Origin: Sphingomonadales bacterium 32-65-25
GTDB taxonomy: Bacteria; Pseudomonadota; Alphaproteobacteria; Sphingomonadales; Sphingomonadaceae
Assembly (NCBI GenBank): GCA_002280855.1
Contig: NCEU01000008.1
Coordinates: 62,001 to 126,000, forward strand
Direction: 5' to 3'
DNA length: 64,000 nucleotides
The notes beneath the pieces are model-generated. The model ran no database searches, was not told where the DNA came from, and saw only the letters and a list, made by a program, of their open reading frames with translations. The position numbers and the translations under genes were made by a program. Each line of letters opens with the position of its first letter. Within the stretch, counting starts at the first letter, position 1. Positions 34,814 to 44,624 of the stretch are shown here, piece after piece.

Positions 34814-36211
34814 ATGGACATGACCGCTGAACCGCTTTCCCTTTCGCCCCGCCAATGGCTGGTGCAGCTGCGCCGGGGCATCGATCATGCCGAAATCCTG
34901 GCCAGCGTGGAGGAGGATGCGCGCTGGACGGGGCGTTATCTGTTCATGGTGGTGATCGCCGCCGGCATCGCCATGCTGGGGCTGTTGCTGTCGTCCCCAG
35001 CCGTGGTGATCGGCGCTATGCTGCTGTCCCCGTTGATGGGGCCGATCGTCGGGCTGGGTTTTGGCCTGGCCGTGTGGGATCTGGTGGCGATGCGGCGGGC
35101 GCTGGTGGCGCTGGCTTTGGGCGTGGCGGTGGCGGTGGGCTTTGCCGCGCTGCTGGTGATCTTCTCGCCACTGCAAACCGTGACCGACGAGATTGCGGCC
35201 CGCACCCGGCCCAATCTGTTCGATCTTGTGGTGGCGCTGCTGTCGGGGCTGGCAGGCACCTTTGCCACGCTGCGCAGCCGGCAGGGCGCCATCGTGGGCG
35301 TGGCCATCGCCACCGCCGTGATGCCGCCGCTGGCCACGGTGGGCTTTGGGATCGCCACAGCCAATGCCGATGTGGCCGGCGGCGCGGCTTTTCTGTTCTT
35401 TACCAACCTGATGGCGATCGCGCTGGCCTGCGCGGCGATGGCGCGCCTCTATGGCTTTGGCGCCAGCCTGTCGCCGCGGCAGGGTGCCGTGCAGGGCGCA
35501 TTAATCCTGATCACGCTGGTGGCGCTGGCAGTGCCGCTGGGGCTGGCGCTGCGCCAGATCGGCTGGGAAAGCCTGGCCCAACGCCGGGTGCGCGAAACAT
35601 TGATGGCCGAATTCCCGCGCCCCAGCCGGCTGGGAGAGGTGGAGCTGGTGCTGGACAGCACACCGATCAGCGTGAATGCACTGGTGTTCACCGCCCGGCC
35701 GCGCCGCGGCGTCGAATCAGCGTTGGAAGCCCGCCTGTCCGGCGCGCTCGGTCGCGAGGTCACGCTGACACTGGAACAAGTGCCGCTGGGCGGGATCGAA
35801 ACGCCCGCCGAACCCCGCCCCACCGCCCGGCCAGGGGCCGAACTGGCGCAACGGCTGGCGCTGGTGGCAGGCGTGCCCGCCGAATCCATCCTGATTGACC
35901 GAGAGGCCAAACTAGCCCGCGTCGTGGCAGCGTCGCTGCCGGGCGCCGGGCTGTCGAGTTTCCGAACGCTCGAACGCCGGGTGGCCGCCACCGCGCCCGG
36001 TTGGCGGGTGTTGCTGGTGCCGCCGCCGCTGCCACCCGATCCGGCCGATCCCGAAACCGTGGCCTGGGCCGCCGAACGGCTTGATCTGGCCGTGGTCGCC
36101 AGCGGCGATGCCGATGCGCTGGCCACCACGTTGGCCGCACGCGGCGTGCAGGTTGATCGCCAGCCCGGCCGCGGACCGGCGCGCCTGGCCTGGGCGGTGC
36201 CTCCCGTCTGA
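34814..36211 (+). CDS. DUF389 membrane protein
   Basis: The 465-residue protein has a hydrophobic N-terminal half with the DUF389 core SSPAVVIGAMLLSPLMGPIV, GLAGTFATLRSRQGAIVGVA and ATAVMPPLATVGFGIA. The hydrophilic C-terminal half (about 250-465) is rich in Pro, Ala and Arg and contains repeated alpha/beta-like segments. The function of DUF389 is unknown; related proteins are sometimes called hydrophobic TIGR00341 family. Transcription probably ends at the hairpin 36331-36366. Confidence 0.87.
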   Translation: MDMTAEPLSLSPRQWLVQLRRGIDHAEILASVEEDARWTGRYLFMVVIAAGIAMLGLLLSSPAVVIGAMLLSPLMGPIVGLGFGLAVWDLVAMRRALVALALGVAVAVGFAALLVIFSPLQTVTDEIAARTRPNLFDLVVALLSGLAGTFATLRSRQGAIVGVAIATAVMPPLATVGFGIATANADVAGGAAFLFFTNLMAIALACAAMARLYGFGASLSPRQGAVQGALILITLVALAVPLGLALRQIGWESLAQRRVRETLMAEFPRPSRLGEVELVLDSTPISVNALVFTARPRRGVESALEARLSGALGREVTLTLEQVPLGGIETPAEPRPTARPGAELAQRLALVAGVPAESILIDREAKLARVVAASLPGAGLSSFRTLERRVAATAPGWRVLLVPPPLPPDPADPETVAWAAERLDLAVVASGDADALATTLAARGVQVDRQPGRGPARLAWAVPPV

Positions 36212-36295
36212 AGCAAGCGCACGGGCCGGGTAGCTATTGTCGGAATTCTACAATCGGTTTCCAGCAACTGATCCTATGAACAATCCGCGACCCGT

Positions 36296-36366
36296 GGAAG
36301 GCCAGTTTTTCAGGCCTTCCCGAACTTGAACGGCCCGGATGGCTCTGCTGTCCGGGCCGCTTTTTT
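36296..36366 (+). ncRNA. Two-hairpin segment ending in a strong terminator; possible small RNA
   Basis: An 8-bp hairpin (36296-36303 with 36313-36320) is followed by a 9-bp G+C hairpin (36331-36339 with 36351-36359) and T6 at 36361-36366, a textbook Rho-independent terminator. It lies 85-155 bases after the DUF389 stop, further than needed for a simple terminator. This leaves room for a separate small RNA starting near 36255, where TACAAT resembles a -10 box. The terminator is certain; an independent RNA is inferred. Confidence 0.55.
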
Positions 36367-36472
36367 GTGGCGCGTTGCCAAAATGGTTCTTTCTGTTATC
36401 GTTAGGTAATAGGGTTGCAATGAATGCTGTGGCAGCAGCGGACAAGGCATGACCAGCCGGGGAGGGCAGGCC

Positions 36473-37321
36473 ATGATTTCCATCCAGTATTTCGAGCCGC
36501 CGCCGGCACTGCGGCTGCACGTGTCGGCGCTTTATTGGTTCGAAACCGCGGCGCCGGGGTTTTCTGATCTGATGCGCGCCGAACTGGGCCAGATCCGGCT
36601 GTTGGTCGATGGCGTGGCCCGCAACAACTATAAATCGGGCAGGCAATGGGAGGGCAGCGGGGCCATCCTGCAGGGCCCGACCACCGCACCCACCCATTAT
36701 AGTGCAAATACCCGGCTTCGCCTGTTTGGCATTGGCCTGCTGCCCCTGGGCTGGGCCGAACTGATCGGGCTTTCGGCTGACGAACTGGCCGACAATGCCA
36801 CCGATCTGGGCAGCGTGTTGCCACCGGCGCTGGTGACAAACCTGATGGACGCGCTTGCCAGCGCATCCACCAATGCCGGCCGCGCCCGCGTGGTCACCGA
36901 TTTCCTGCAGGCGCGGCTGGCGGCCAACCGTCACGCCGCTCGCTGGTTCACCCGGCTGGCCGATGAATGGCTCACCGCCAGCCCCAATCCACAGGTTGAT
37001 GCACTGGTGGCGGCCTCGGGCATGTCGTCACGCTCGGTCGAACGGCTCACCAACCGAATCTACGGCACTTCGCCCAAGCTGTTGGCGCGCAAATATCGGG
37101 CGCTGAGCGCTGCGGTGCGCTTGGGCATGGGCGACGCGCAAGGCTGGTCGGATGCGGCGGGCGATGCCTTCTATGATCAGGCACACTTCATTCGCGAATT
37201 CAGCGCCTTCACCGGCCTTACCCCGGCGCGCTTCCAGGCCCAGCTCGCCCCGCTCACCCGCGCCACCATGACCCAGCGCCGGCACCTGCCTGGCCTGCCC
37301 AGCCTGGTGCGCATCGCCTGA
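36473..37321 (+). CDS. AraC family transcriptional regulator
   Basis: The 282-residue protein has an N-terminal sensing domain (to about 165) and a C-terminal double helix-turn-helix with VAASGMSSRSVERLTNRIYG and SDAAGDAFYDQAHFIREFSA, ending FTGLTPARFQAQLAP, which is the AraC signature. The ATG at 36473 is preferred because GGAGGG lies 6 bases upstream; ATG at 36449 is an alternative. It stands alone between the DUF389 terminator and the suf promoter, so its targets are unknown. Confidence 0.9.
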   Translation: MISIQYFEPPPALRLHVSALYWFETAAPGFSDLMRAELGQIRLLVDGVARNNYKSGRQWEGSGAILQGPTTAPTHYSANTRLRLFGIGLLPLGWAELIGLSADELADNATDLGSVLPPALVTNLMDALASASTNAGRARVVTDFLQARLAANRHAARWFTRLADEWLTASPNPQVDALVAASGMSSRSVERLTNRIYGTSPKLLARKYRALSAAVRLGMGDAQGWSDAAGDAFYDQAHFIREFSAFTGLTPARFQAQLAPLTRATMTQRRHLPGLPSLVRIA

Positions 37322-37352
37322 GCGTGACGCCGGGCCCAAAGCGGCGCAAACC

Positions 37353-37401
37353 TTGACACCAGCCGGCCCGAACCGCATAAGTAGACCAGATTTGTCCACT
37401 T
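37353..37401 (+). promoter_or_regulatory. suf promoter with overlapping IscR-type operator
   Basis: TTGACA (37353-37358), a 17-base spacer and CATAAG (37376-37381) form a good sigma-70-like promoter. A 23-base dyad at 37379-37401, AAGTAGAC...GTCCACTT, overlaps the -10 and likely transcription start. It contains GAC-N7-GTC, the spacing found in the E. coli IscR type 1 site. The Rrf2 regulator encoded 26 bases downstream is the obvious candidate repressor, so the operon is probably autoregulated. Confidence 0.75.
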
Positions 37402-37426
37402 TGCGGGCACCGCTGGGAACCGACGC

Positions 37427-37879
37427 TTGATTCGTCTCACCAACCTTGCCGATTATGCCGTCGTCGTGATGGCCGCGGCCGCGCGGGAGCCGGGGGTGAA
37501 ATTGTCGGCGGCGCGGGTGGCGGAATTGACGATGATCCCGGCGCCCACCGTGGCCAAGCTGATGGGCACACTGGCGCGCGGCGGGCTGCTGACCGCATCG
37601 CGCGGCGTGGCCGGTGGCTTCACCCTTTCCCGCGACCCGGCCAACATCAGTGTCGTGGACGTGGTGGAAGCGGTGGACGGCCCGATCGCGCTGACCAGCT
37701 GTGCCGGGAACGACGTGAACGACTGCGTGATGGAAGGCCATTGCGCGATCCGGGGCCATTGGGCCCCGATCAACCAGGCCGTGCGTGGCGCGCTTGCCGC
37801 CGTGACACTGGCCGATCTGGTGCGGCCGGCGGCAGCGGCGGCACCTTTGGCGGCGCCCGCCCCGGCGCTGGCTGACTGA
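37427..37879 (+). CDS. Rrf2 family Fe-S-sensing regulator of the suf operon
   Basis: The 150-residue protein has an Rrf2 winged-helix N-terminus (MIRLTNLADYAVVVMAAAA, TVAKLMGTLARGGLLTASRG) and a cysteine cluster CAGNDVNDCVMEGHC near 93-107 that can bind a Fe-S cluster as in IscR. It matches the proteobacterial SUF regulator subfamily. The start codon is TTG. It leads the suf operon and very likely represses it at the dyad 37379-37401 when Fe-S supply is adequate. A low-complexity Ala/Pro tail ends the protein. Confidence 0.9.
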   Translation: MIRLTNLADYAVVVMAAAAREPGVKLSAARVAELTMIPAPTVAKLMGTLARGGLLTASRGVAGGFTLSRDPANISVVDVVEAVDGPIALTSCAGNDVNDCVMEGHCAIRGHWAPINQAVRGALAAVTLADLVRPAAAAAPLAAPAPALAD

Positions 37880-37895
37880 CTGAAAGAGACGAGTG

Positions 37896-39416
37896 ATGTC
37901 TGAAGACGTGTCTGCCACTGCCGTGGACAATGAACCTGTTCAGGATGCCCCCATCCAGGATGCCGAAGCACGTGCCGCGGTTGCCGATCTTGCCACCTAC
38001 AAATGGGGCTTTTCCACCGACGTTGAATCGGAAATGGCCCCGAAGGGGCTGACCACCGATACCGTCCGCTACATCTCCGCCAAGAAGGGCGAGCCCGAAT
38101 GGCTGCTCGACTGGCGGCTGAAGGCGTTTGCCAAGTGGGAAGCGATGGAAAGCCCGGATTGGGCCAAGCTCGATATCGCGCCGATCGATTATCAGGACGC
38201 TTATTATTACGCCGCGCCCAAGGCCAAGCCGACCCTGGCCTCGCTCGATGAACTCGATCCCGAAATCCGACGCACCTATGAAAAGCTCGGCATTCCGATC
38301 GAGGAGCAGAAGATGCTGGCCGGCGTCGAAGGCTCGCGCCGGATCGCCGTCGATGCCGTGTTCGACAGCGTGTCCGTCGCCACCACTTTCCGTGCCGAAC
38401 TGGAAAAGGCCGGCGTCATCTTCCGCTCGATCAGCGAGGCGGTGAAGGAATATCCCGATCTGGTGAAGAAGTGGCTGGGCAGCGTCGTGCCGGTCACCGA
38501 CAATTATTTTGCCTGCCTGAACTGCGCCGTCTTTTCCGATGGCACCTTCGTCTACATCCCGCCGGGCGTGCGCTGCCCGATGGAGCTGAGCACCTATTTT
38601 CGCATCAACGCCGCCAACACCGGCCAGTTCGAACGCACGCTGATCATCGCCGACAAGGGCAGCTATGTCTCCTATCTGGAAGGCTGCACCGCCCCGATGC
38701 GCGATGAAAACCAGCTGCACGCCGCCGTGGTGGAACTGGTTGCGCTGGACGATGCCGAGATCAAATATTCGACCGTGCAGAACTGGTATCCGGGCGATGC
38801 GGAAGGCAAGGGCGGCATCTACAATTTCGTCACCAAGCGCGCCAACTGCCTGGGAAAGAACAGCAAGGTGAGCTGGACGCAGGTTGAAACCGGCAGCGCC
38901 ATCACCTGGAAATACCCCAGCTGTGTGCTGTCGGGCGATGGCAGCGTGGGTGAATTCTACTCGGTCGCCGTGACCAACAATCGCCAGCAGGCCGATACCG
39001 GCACCAAGATGATCCATCTGGGCAAGAACACCACGTCCACCATCGTGTCGAAGGGCATCAGCGCCGGGCGCTCAAGTGGCACATACCGTGGCCTGGTGCG
39101 GGTGGCGGCGACGGCGGAAGGCGCGCGCAACCACACCCAGTGCGACAGCCTGCTGCTCGGCAGCCAGTGCGGCGCCCACACCGTGCCTTATATCGAGGTG
39201 CGCAACCCCAGCGCCACCATCGAGCATGAAGCCACCACGTCCAAGATCAGCGACGATCAGCTCTTCTATGCCCAGTCGCGCGGGCTGGATGCGGAAGCTG
39301 CCGTCAGCCTGATCGTCAACGGCTTCTGCCGCGAGGTGTTGCAGCAGCTGCCGATGGAATTCGCGGTGGAAGCGCAGAAGTTGCTCGGCATCAGCCTGGA
39401 AGGCAGCGTGGGATGA
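37896..39416 (+). CDS. sufB: Fe-S cluster scaffold subunit SufB
   Basis: The 506-residue protein is full-length SufB, with [60 protein letters not shown] and C-terminal [20 protein letters not shown] and [17 protein letters not shown]. With SufC and SufD it forms the complex on which Fe-S clusters are built. GAAAGAGACGAG precedes the ATG at 37896. Its stop overlaps the next gene, a predicted lipoprotein, as ATGA. Confidence 0.97.
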   Translation: MSEDVSATAVDNEPVQDAPIQDAEARAAVADLATYKWGFSTDVESEMAPKGLTTDTVRYISAKKGEPEWLLDWRLKAFAKWEAMESPDWAKLDIAPIDYQDAYYYAAPKAKPTLASLDELDPEIRRTYEKLGIPIEEQKMLAGVEGSRRIAVDAVFDSVSVATTFRAELEKAGVIFRSISEAVKEYPDLVKKWLGSVVPVTDNYFACLNCAVFSDGTFVYIPPGVRCPMELSTYFRINAANTGQFERTLIIADKGSYVSYLEGCTAPMRDENQLHAAVVELVALDDAEIKYSTVQNWYPGDAEGKGGIYNFVTKRANCLGKNSKVSWTQVETGSAITWKYPSCVLSGDGSVGEFYSVAVTNNRQQADTGTKMIHLGKNTTSTIVSKGISAGRSSGTYRGLVRVAATAEGARNHTQCDSLLLGSQCGAHTVPYIEVRNPSATIEHEATTSKISDDQLFYAQSRGLDAEAAVSLIVNGFCREVLQQLPMEFAVEAQKLLGISLEGSVG

Positions 39417-39796
39417 GGCTGGCTCTGGGCCTTGTTCTGCTCAGTCTCGCCGCGTGCGATGCCGCGCCGCCGCGCCCCGATCCCAAGGGCCAGCAGCTTC
39501 GCGCCGAGCTCGACAAGCTTACTGCCGATTATGGCAAGTGCGTCGATGAGAAGGTCGCCGCGGCCGACGTGTCGAACGATCCGGCCGGCAGCATCGCCAT
39601 CGAAGCGGTGAAGGCCTGCCGCCCGCTGCGCGGCGCACTCAGGCTCAAGGTCGCCTCCTTCGACCGCCTTGGCCACCCGAACCATACAGCCAATCAGGCC
39701 GAGGCCGTTGCCGAAGCCAGCGTGGGCGTGATCGAAAAAGAACTGCGCGAACAGGCGGTGGTCACCATCGTCAAGCGCCAGAACCAGACCCGTTAA
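39413..39796 (+). CDS. Predicted lipoprotein inside the suf operon
   Basis: The 127-residue protein has a typical lipoprotein signal, [15 protein letters not shown], with the lipobox LSLAAC. The mature domain is largely helical ([39 protein letters not shown]) and has two further cysteines in GKCVDE and KACRPL. I do not recognise the family. It is coupled to sufB by ATGA overlap and lies 13 bases before sufC. All other suf products act in the cytosol, so an exported partner here is unexpected. Confidence 0.8.
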   Translation: MRLALGLVLLSLAACDAAPPRPDPKGQQLRAELDKLTADYGKCVDEKVAAADVSNDPAGSIAIEAVKACRPLRGALRLKVASFDRLGHPNHTANQAEAVAEASVGVIEKELREQAVVTIVKRQNQTR

Positions 39797-39809
39797 GGAC
39801 TGCCCCCAA

Positions 39810-40546
<737 letters not shown>

Positions 40547-40550
<4 letters not shown>

Positions 40551-41275
40551 GCGCGCTGCCCACCCGCAAGGATGAAGCCTGGCGCTACAGCGACCTCAAG
40601 GCGGTCGCCCGCCACTGGCCGGTTGCGGTCGAACCAGTGGTGGTGCCGGCCGGCGAGAGCCACGCCGACATCATCCGCGCCACGGACGAAGGCATCCGCC
40701 ACCTCGCCATCAATATCGGCGCGGGCGGCGTGTATCGGATGACCATATTGGATTCAGGCCGCGCCTACGGCCGCATTGCGCTCGACGTGACGCTACACGA
40801 CGGCGCTGATTTCCAGCTTGGTGCGATCCTGATTGGCCGGGGTGCGCAGACCATCGAACTGGTCACCACCGTGCGCCATGTCGGCCCAAATTCGACCAGC
40901 CGCCAGATCGTGCGCGCGGTCGCGGGCGGCACCGCCACCACCTCCTATCTCGGCCAGGTCGCCGTGGCGCGCGAAGGCCAGAAGACCGACGCCAGCCAGT
41001 CATTCAAGGCCATCCTGCTCAACCGCGGTGCAACAGCCAACGCCAAGCCGGAGCTGGAAATCTTCGCCGATGATGTGAAATGCGCCCACGGCGCTGCCAT
41101 CGGCGAGATCGACAACAATGCCCTCTTCTACATGACCAGCCGCGGCGTGCCCCCCGCCCAGGCCCGCGCCCTGCTCACCCGCGCCTTCCTGTCGGATGCG
41201 CTGGAGGGCCTGGACGAAGCCACCACCGAAGCGCTCGACGCCGAGATCACCGCCCTGCTGGAGACGGCAGCGTGA
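40547..41275 (+). CDS. sufD: Short SufD-family scaffold subunit
   Basis: The 242-residue protein retains the SufB/SufD core: MSALPTRKDEAWRYSDLKAV at the N-terminus, QKTDASQSFKAILLNRGATA, KPELEIFADDVKCAHGAAIG and MTSRGVPPAQARALLTRAFL. The conserved histidine in KCAHG is present. It is only about 60% of the length of E. coli SufD, lacking much of the N-terminal helical region. This compact form seems usual for sphingomonad operons but I cannot verify that here. Confidence 0.92.
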
Positions 41276-42489
41276 GCGTGGCCACCGCGCCTGCCTTGCT
41301 CAATCTGAAGGGCGATTTCCCCGGGCTTGCCGGCGATTGGGCCTATCTCGACACGGCGGCAACGTCGCAGAAACCGCAAGCGGTGATCGACGCCATCGCC
41401 CGCGTCTATGGCCCGGATTACGCCACCGTGCATCGGGGCGTCTATGAGCGCTCCGCCACGATGACGCTGCGCTTTGAAGAAGCCCGTGCCACCGTCGCCC
41501 GCTTCATCGGGGCCGCGTCGCCGGATGAAGTGGTGTTCGTGCGCGGCGCCACCGAAGGCATCAACCTGGTCGCGCAAAGCTGGGGCCAGCGCTTGGCTGC
41601 CGGTGACCGCATCCTCATTTCCGCACTGGAACATCACAGCAATATCGTGCCGTGGCAGATGCTGTGCGAACGCAGCGGCGCCCTGCTCGACGTCGCGCCG
41701 CTCACCGACGATGGCCGGATCGATGAAGATGCGCTGATCGCCATGATCCGGCCGGATACGAAGCTGGTCAGCATCGCCCATATCTCCAACGTGCTCGGCG
41801 GCGTTGCCGATGTGCGCCGCATTGCCGATGCCGCCCATGCCGCCGGCGCGCTTGTGATGGTTGATGGCTGCCAGGCCGCCCCGCGCCTTGCGCTCGACAT
41901 GGCGGCGCTGGATTGTGATTTCTATGTGCTGTCCGGCCACAAGCTGTATGGCCCGACCGGCATCGGCGTGCTGTGGGCGCGGGCCGAGATTCTCGCCTCC
42001 ATGCCGCCGTGGCAGGGCGGCGGCGCCATGATCGAAACGGTGACGTTCGAGAAGACGACCTATGCCCCGCCGCCCGGCCGTTTCGAAGCCGGCACCCCGC
42101 ACATCGAAGGTGTGATCGGCCTGGCCGCCGCCATCGATTATGTGGAAAGCATCGGGATCGACCGCATCCACGCCCATGAAGCCGCGCTGGTTGCAAAGGC
42201 CCGCGAAGCCCTCGCCGGCCTCAACTCCATCCGCCTGTGGGGGCCGGAAGATTCGGCCGGCATCCTCAGCTTCACCATGCAGGGGGTGCATCCGCACGAC
42301 ATCGGCACCATATTGGATGAAGCGGGTGTGGCCATTCGCGCCGGGCATCATTGCGCCCAGCCGTTGATGAACCTGCTCGGCGTGCCGGCCACCGCCCGTG
42401 CCAGTTTCGGCCTCTATTCCAGCCCGCGCGATGTCGAGCGGCTGGTGGATGGGCTTGCCCGTGTTTCCCGTATTTTTGGGGTCAAATAA
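41272..42489 (+). CDS. sufS: Cysteine desulfurase SufS
   Basis: The 405-residue PLP enzyme takes sulfur from cysteine for Fe-S assembly. It has AYLDTAATSQKPQAVIDAI, the PLP segment ISALEHHSNIVPWQ, the PLP lysine in VLSGHKLYGPTGIGVLWAR and the catalytic cysteine in RAGHHCAQPLM, typical of group II desulfurases. GTG at 41272 overlaps the sufD stop; a second GTG two codons later is possible. No sufE gene is in the cluster. Confidence 0.96.
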   Translation: MSVATAPALLNLKGDFPGLAGDWAYLDTAATSQKPQAVIDAIARVYGPDYATVHRGVYERSATMTLRFEEARATVARFIGAASPDEVVFVRGATEGINLVAQSWGQRLAAGDRILISALEHHSNIVPWQMLCERSGALLDVAPLTDDGRIDEDALIAMIRPDTKLVSIAHISNVLGGVADVRRIADAAHAAGALVMVDGCQAAPRLALDMAALDCDFYVLSGHKLYGPTGIGVLWARAEILASMPPWQGGGAMIETVTFEKTTYAPPPGRFEAGTPHIEGVIGLAAAIDYVESIGIDRIHAHEAALVAKAREALAGLNSIRLWGPEDSAGILSFTMQGVHPHDIGTILDEAGVAIRAGHHCAQPLMNLLGVPATARASFGLYSSPRDVERLVDGLARVSRIFGVK

Positions 42490-42953
42490 TGTCTGATCGC
42501 GCCTTCGAAGTTGAAGAAGTCAACGAAGCCAAGCCGGTGGCCAAGGCGCCGCCGATCCGCGCCATGCAGGAAGCGGAATCGAGTGGCCACACGCCGGACT
42601 ATCTTGATGGCTTCCTCAAGCAGAAGCCCGAGCCGGCCCCTGCCGACGCGAGCAGCGACCTCGTGGATGAAATTGTTGCCGCCCTGCGCCAGATCCACGA
42701 TCCGGAAATCCCGGTGAACATCTATGATCTTGGCCTCATCTATGGCGTCGAAGTCGATAACGGTCACGCCGTGGTGACGATGACGTTGACGACGCCAACC
42801 TGCCCGGTGGCCGAATCCATGCCCGGCGAAGTCGAAATCCGCGTCTGCGCCGTGCCGGGTGTGCAAAGCTGCGACGTCAATCTGGTATGGGAACCGTCGT
42901 GGGACCCCGGCAAGATGACCGACGAAGCCAAGCTCGAGATGGGAATGTTGTGA
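42489..42953 (+). CDS. sufT: SufT-type MIP18/DUF59 Fe-S assembly protein
   Basis: The 154-residue protein has a hydrophilic N-terminal extension of about 55 residues and a DUF59 domain with IHDPEIPVNIYDLGLIYGVE, TLTTPTCPVAESMPGEVEI and the C-terminal LVWEPSWDPGKMTDEAKLEMGM. SufT homologues help maturation of some Fe-S proteins. The ATG overlaps the sufS stop as TAATG and its stop overlaps sufA as TGATG, so translation is coupled through the end of the operon. Confidence 0.93.
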   Translation: MSDRAFEVEEVNEAKPVAKAPPIRAMQEAESSGHTPDYLDGFLKQKPEPAPADASSDLVDEIVAALRQIHDPEIPVNIYDLGLIYGVEVDNGHAVVTMTLTTPTCPVAESMPGEVEIRVCAVPGVQSCDVNLVWEPSWDPGKMTDEAKLEMGML

Positions 42954-43315
42954 TGGAACAGACGACAACTCTGCGTCGCCCTCGCCCCGCGCCCTTGATC
43001 GTGACCGAAGGGGCTTCCAACCGCATCGCCGCGATCCTGGCCGCCGCCCCGGCCGATGCCGTGGGCGTGCGCCTGTCCACCCCGCGCCGCGGCTGTTCCG
43101 GCCTGGCCTATGATCTGGCGTACGTGACCGCTGCCAAGCCGGCAGACGAGCGCATCGACACGCCCGGCGGCACCTTGTTCGTCGACGGCGGCAGCCTGAT
43201 GTATCTGATCGGCAGCACGATGGACTGGCGCGAGGATGATTTCACCGCTGGCTTCGTGTTCAACAACCCCAACGCCAAGGGCAGCTGCGGCTGCGGGGAA
43301 AGCTTCACGGTCTGA
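42953..43315 (+). CDS. sufA: A-type Fe-S carrier protein (SufA/IscA family)
   Basis: The 120-residue protein carries the three invariant cysteines of A-type carriers, in STPRRGCSGLAYDL and NPNAKGSCGCGESF. Other family signatures are FVDGGSLMYLIGSTMDWRED and GFVFNNPN. It transfers clusters from the SufBCD scaffold to client enzymes. The ATG at 42953 is coupled to sufT; it is the last gene of the operon, 55 bases before the photolyase-like gene. Confidence 0.95.
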   Translation: MEQTTTLRRPRPAPLIVTEGASNRIAAILAAAPADAVGVRLSTPRRGCSGLAYDLAYVTAAKPADERIDTPGGTLFVDGGSLMYLIGSTMDWREDDFTAGFVFNNPNAKGSCGCGESFTV

Positions 43316-43370
43316 CGGTGCGGCATCGCGGCAAGGGCGCTCCGGCGGCTGAGCCGCTATCCCGCCCTTC

Positions 43371-44579
43371 ATGCGCTTCCCCCTTACCCGCGACGATGCC
43401 CTTGCCCGCCTGAAGGAGTTCGTCCCGCTGGCCGGCCGCGCCTATGCCGCGCGGCGCAATCATGATGGCGGGCCAGACGGCAAGGCGACCACCTCATTGC
43501 TGTCCCCCGCCATCCGCCGCCGGCTGCTGAGCGAGGCAGAAGTCGCCGCCGCTGCCATCGCTGCTCATGGTTTCACCGGAGCGGAAAAGTTCGTGCAGGA
43601 AGTTTGCTGGCGCACCTATTGGGTCGGCTGGCTGCAGCAGCGCCCGGAAATCTGGACGCGATGGCAGGCCGATGTGGTGCGCATGGAGGCGATGCTGGCC
43701 GAGGTCGGCAAATGGCAGCGCCGGTACGAACTCGCACTCACCGGCAACACCGGCATCGACTGTTTCGATACCTGGGTGCACGAGCTGATCGAAACCGGCT
43801 GGCTGCACAACCATGTGCGGATGAGCTTTGCCAGCATCTGGTGCTTCACCCTGCGCCTGCCGTGGCAACTGGGCGCAGCCTTCTTCTACAAGCACCTCCT
43901 CGATGCTTGCCCGGCCAGCAACACGCTTGGCTGGCGCTGGGTGGTGGGCCTGCAAACGGCCGGCAAGACCTATCTGGCCCGCGCCGATCTGATCCGCGAC
44001 CTTTCGGGCGGGCGCTTTGCCGTGGACGCGCCATTGGCCCGCGAGGCCACACCGTGGCCGGCGGACATCATCCCGCCACCGATCACGCCCGCACCGGTGA
44101 TCCAAGCCGATTCCACCGCCCGCACCGGTCTGTTCGTCACCACGGAAGATACCAGCCTTGAAACGCTGGCCCTGCCCGGCGCCATCGTGGCGCTGGCCGC
44201 CACAGCTGATATCGGCGGAACCCCGGCGCCGCTGAAACACCAGGTCGCGATGGCGATGCTGGCCGACGGTCTGCAACGCGCCGCCACGCGGCTGGGGCTG
44301 GAGCCGGAACGTGTCGATGCCACCTTCGGCGTGGACGCCATGCGCGATTGGGCCGCCCGCCACCGGCTGACGCAGATCATCACCGCTGATGCGCCCGTTG
44401 GCCCGGTGAAGGACCGGCTCGACGTGCTGGCCCCCGCGCTGGCTGCCGACGGCGTGCAGCTGGTGCGGTTGCGGCGGGCGTGGGACGATGTCGCTTGGCC
44501 GCACGCGAAGAAAGGCTTCTTTCCGTTCAAAGCGGCGATTCCGAAGCTGCTGGCGCTGCCAGCAGCCGCAATTGCCTGA
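43371..44579 (+). CDS. Photolyase/cryptochrome-like flavoprotein with reversed domain order
   Basis: Residues 1-215 resemble the helical FAD domain of DNA photolyases: LARLKEFVPLAGRAYAARRN, TSLLS, GWLHNHVRMSFASIW and ACPASNTLGWRWVVG. The three tryptophans corresponding to E. coli W306, W359 and W382 appear conserved (GWLHN, LPWQLG, GWRW). Residues 245-385 resemble the antenna alpha/beta domain that normally comes first: GLFVTTEDTSLE, VALAATAD, HQVAMAMLADGLQRAATRLG and KKGFFPFKAAIPKLL, the last matching the VFTPFKNAWLKRL region of PhrB. The usual N-terminal RRDLR-type motif is not kept. It follows sufA by 55 bases. Repair activity versus signalling cannot be told. Confidence 0.8.
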   Translation: MRFPLTRDDALARLKEFVPLAGRAYAARRNHDGGPDGKATTSLLSPAIRRRLLSEAEVAAAAIAAHGFTGAEKFVQEVCWRTYWVGWLQQRPEIWTRWQADVVRMEAMLAEVGKWQRRYELALTGNTGIDCFDTWVHELIETGWLHNHVRMSFASIWCFTLRLPWQLGAAFFYKHLLDACPASNTLGWRWVVGLQTAGKTYLARADLIRDLSGGRFAVDAPLAREATPWPADIIPPPITPAPVIQADSTARTGLFVTTEDTSLETLALPGAIVALAATADIGGTPAPLKHQVAMAMLADGLQRAATRLGLEPERVDATFGVDAMRDWAARHRLTQIITADAPVGPVKDRLDVLAPALAADGVQLVRLRRAWDDVAWPHAKKGFFPFKAAIPKLLALPAAAIA

Positions 44580-44624
44580 GGCGGCTTTATCAAAGAGTCA
44601 GCAAACTGCTGTTATGAGGTAACC

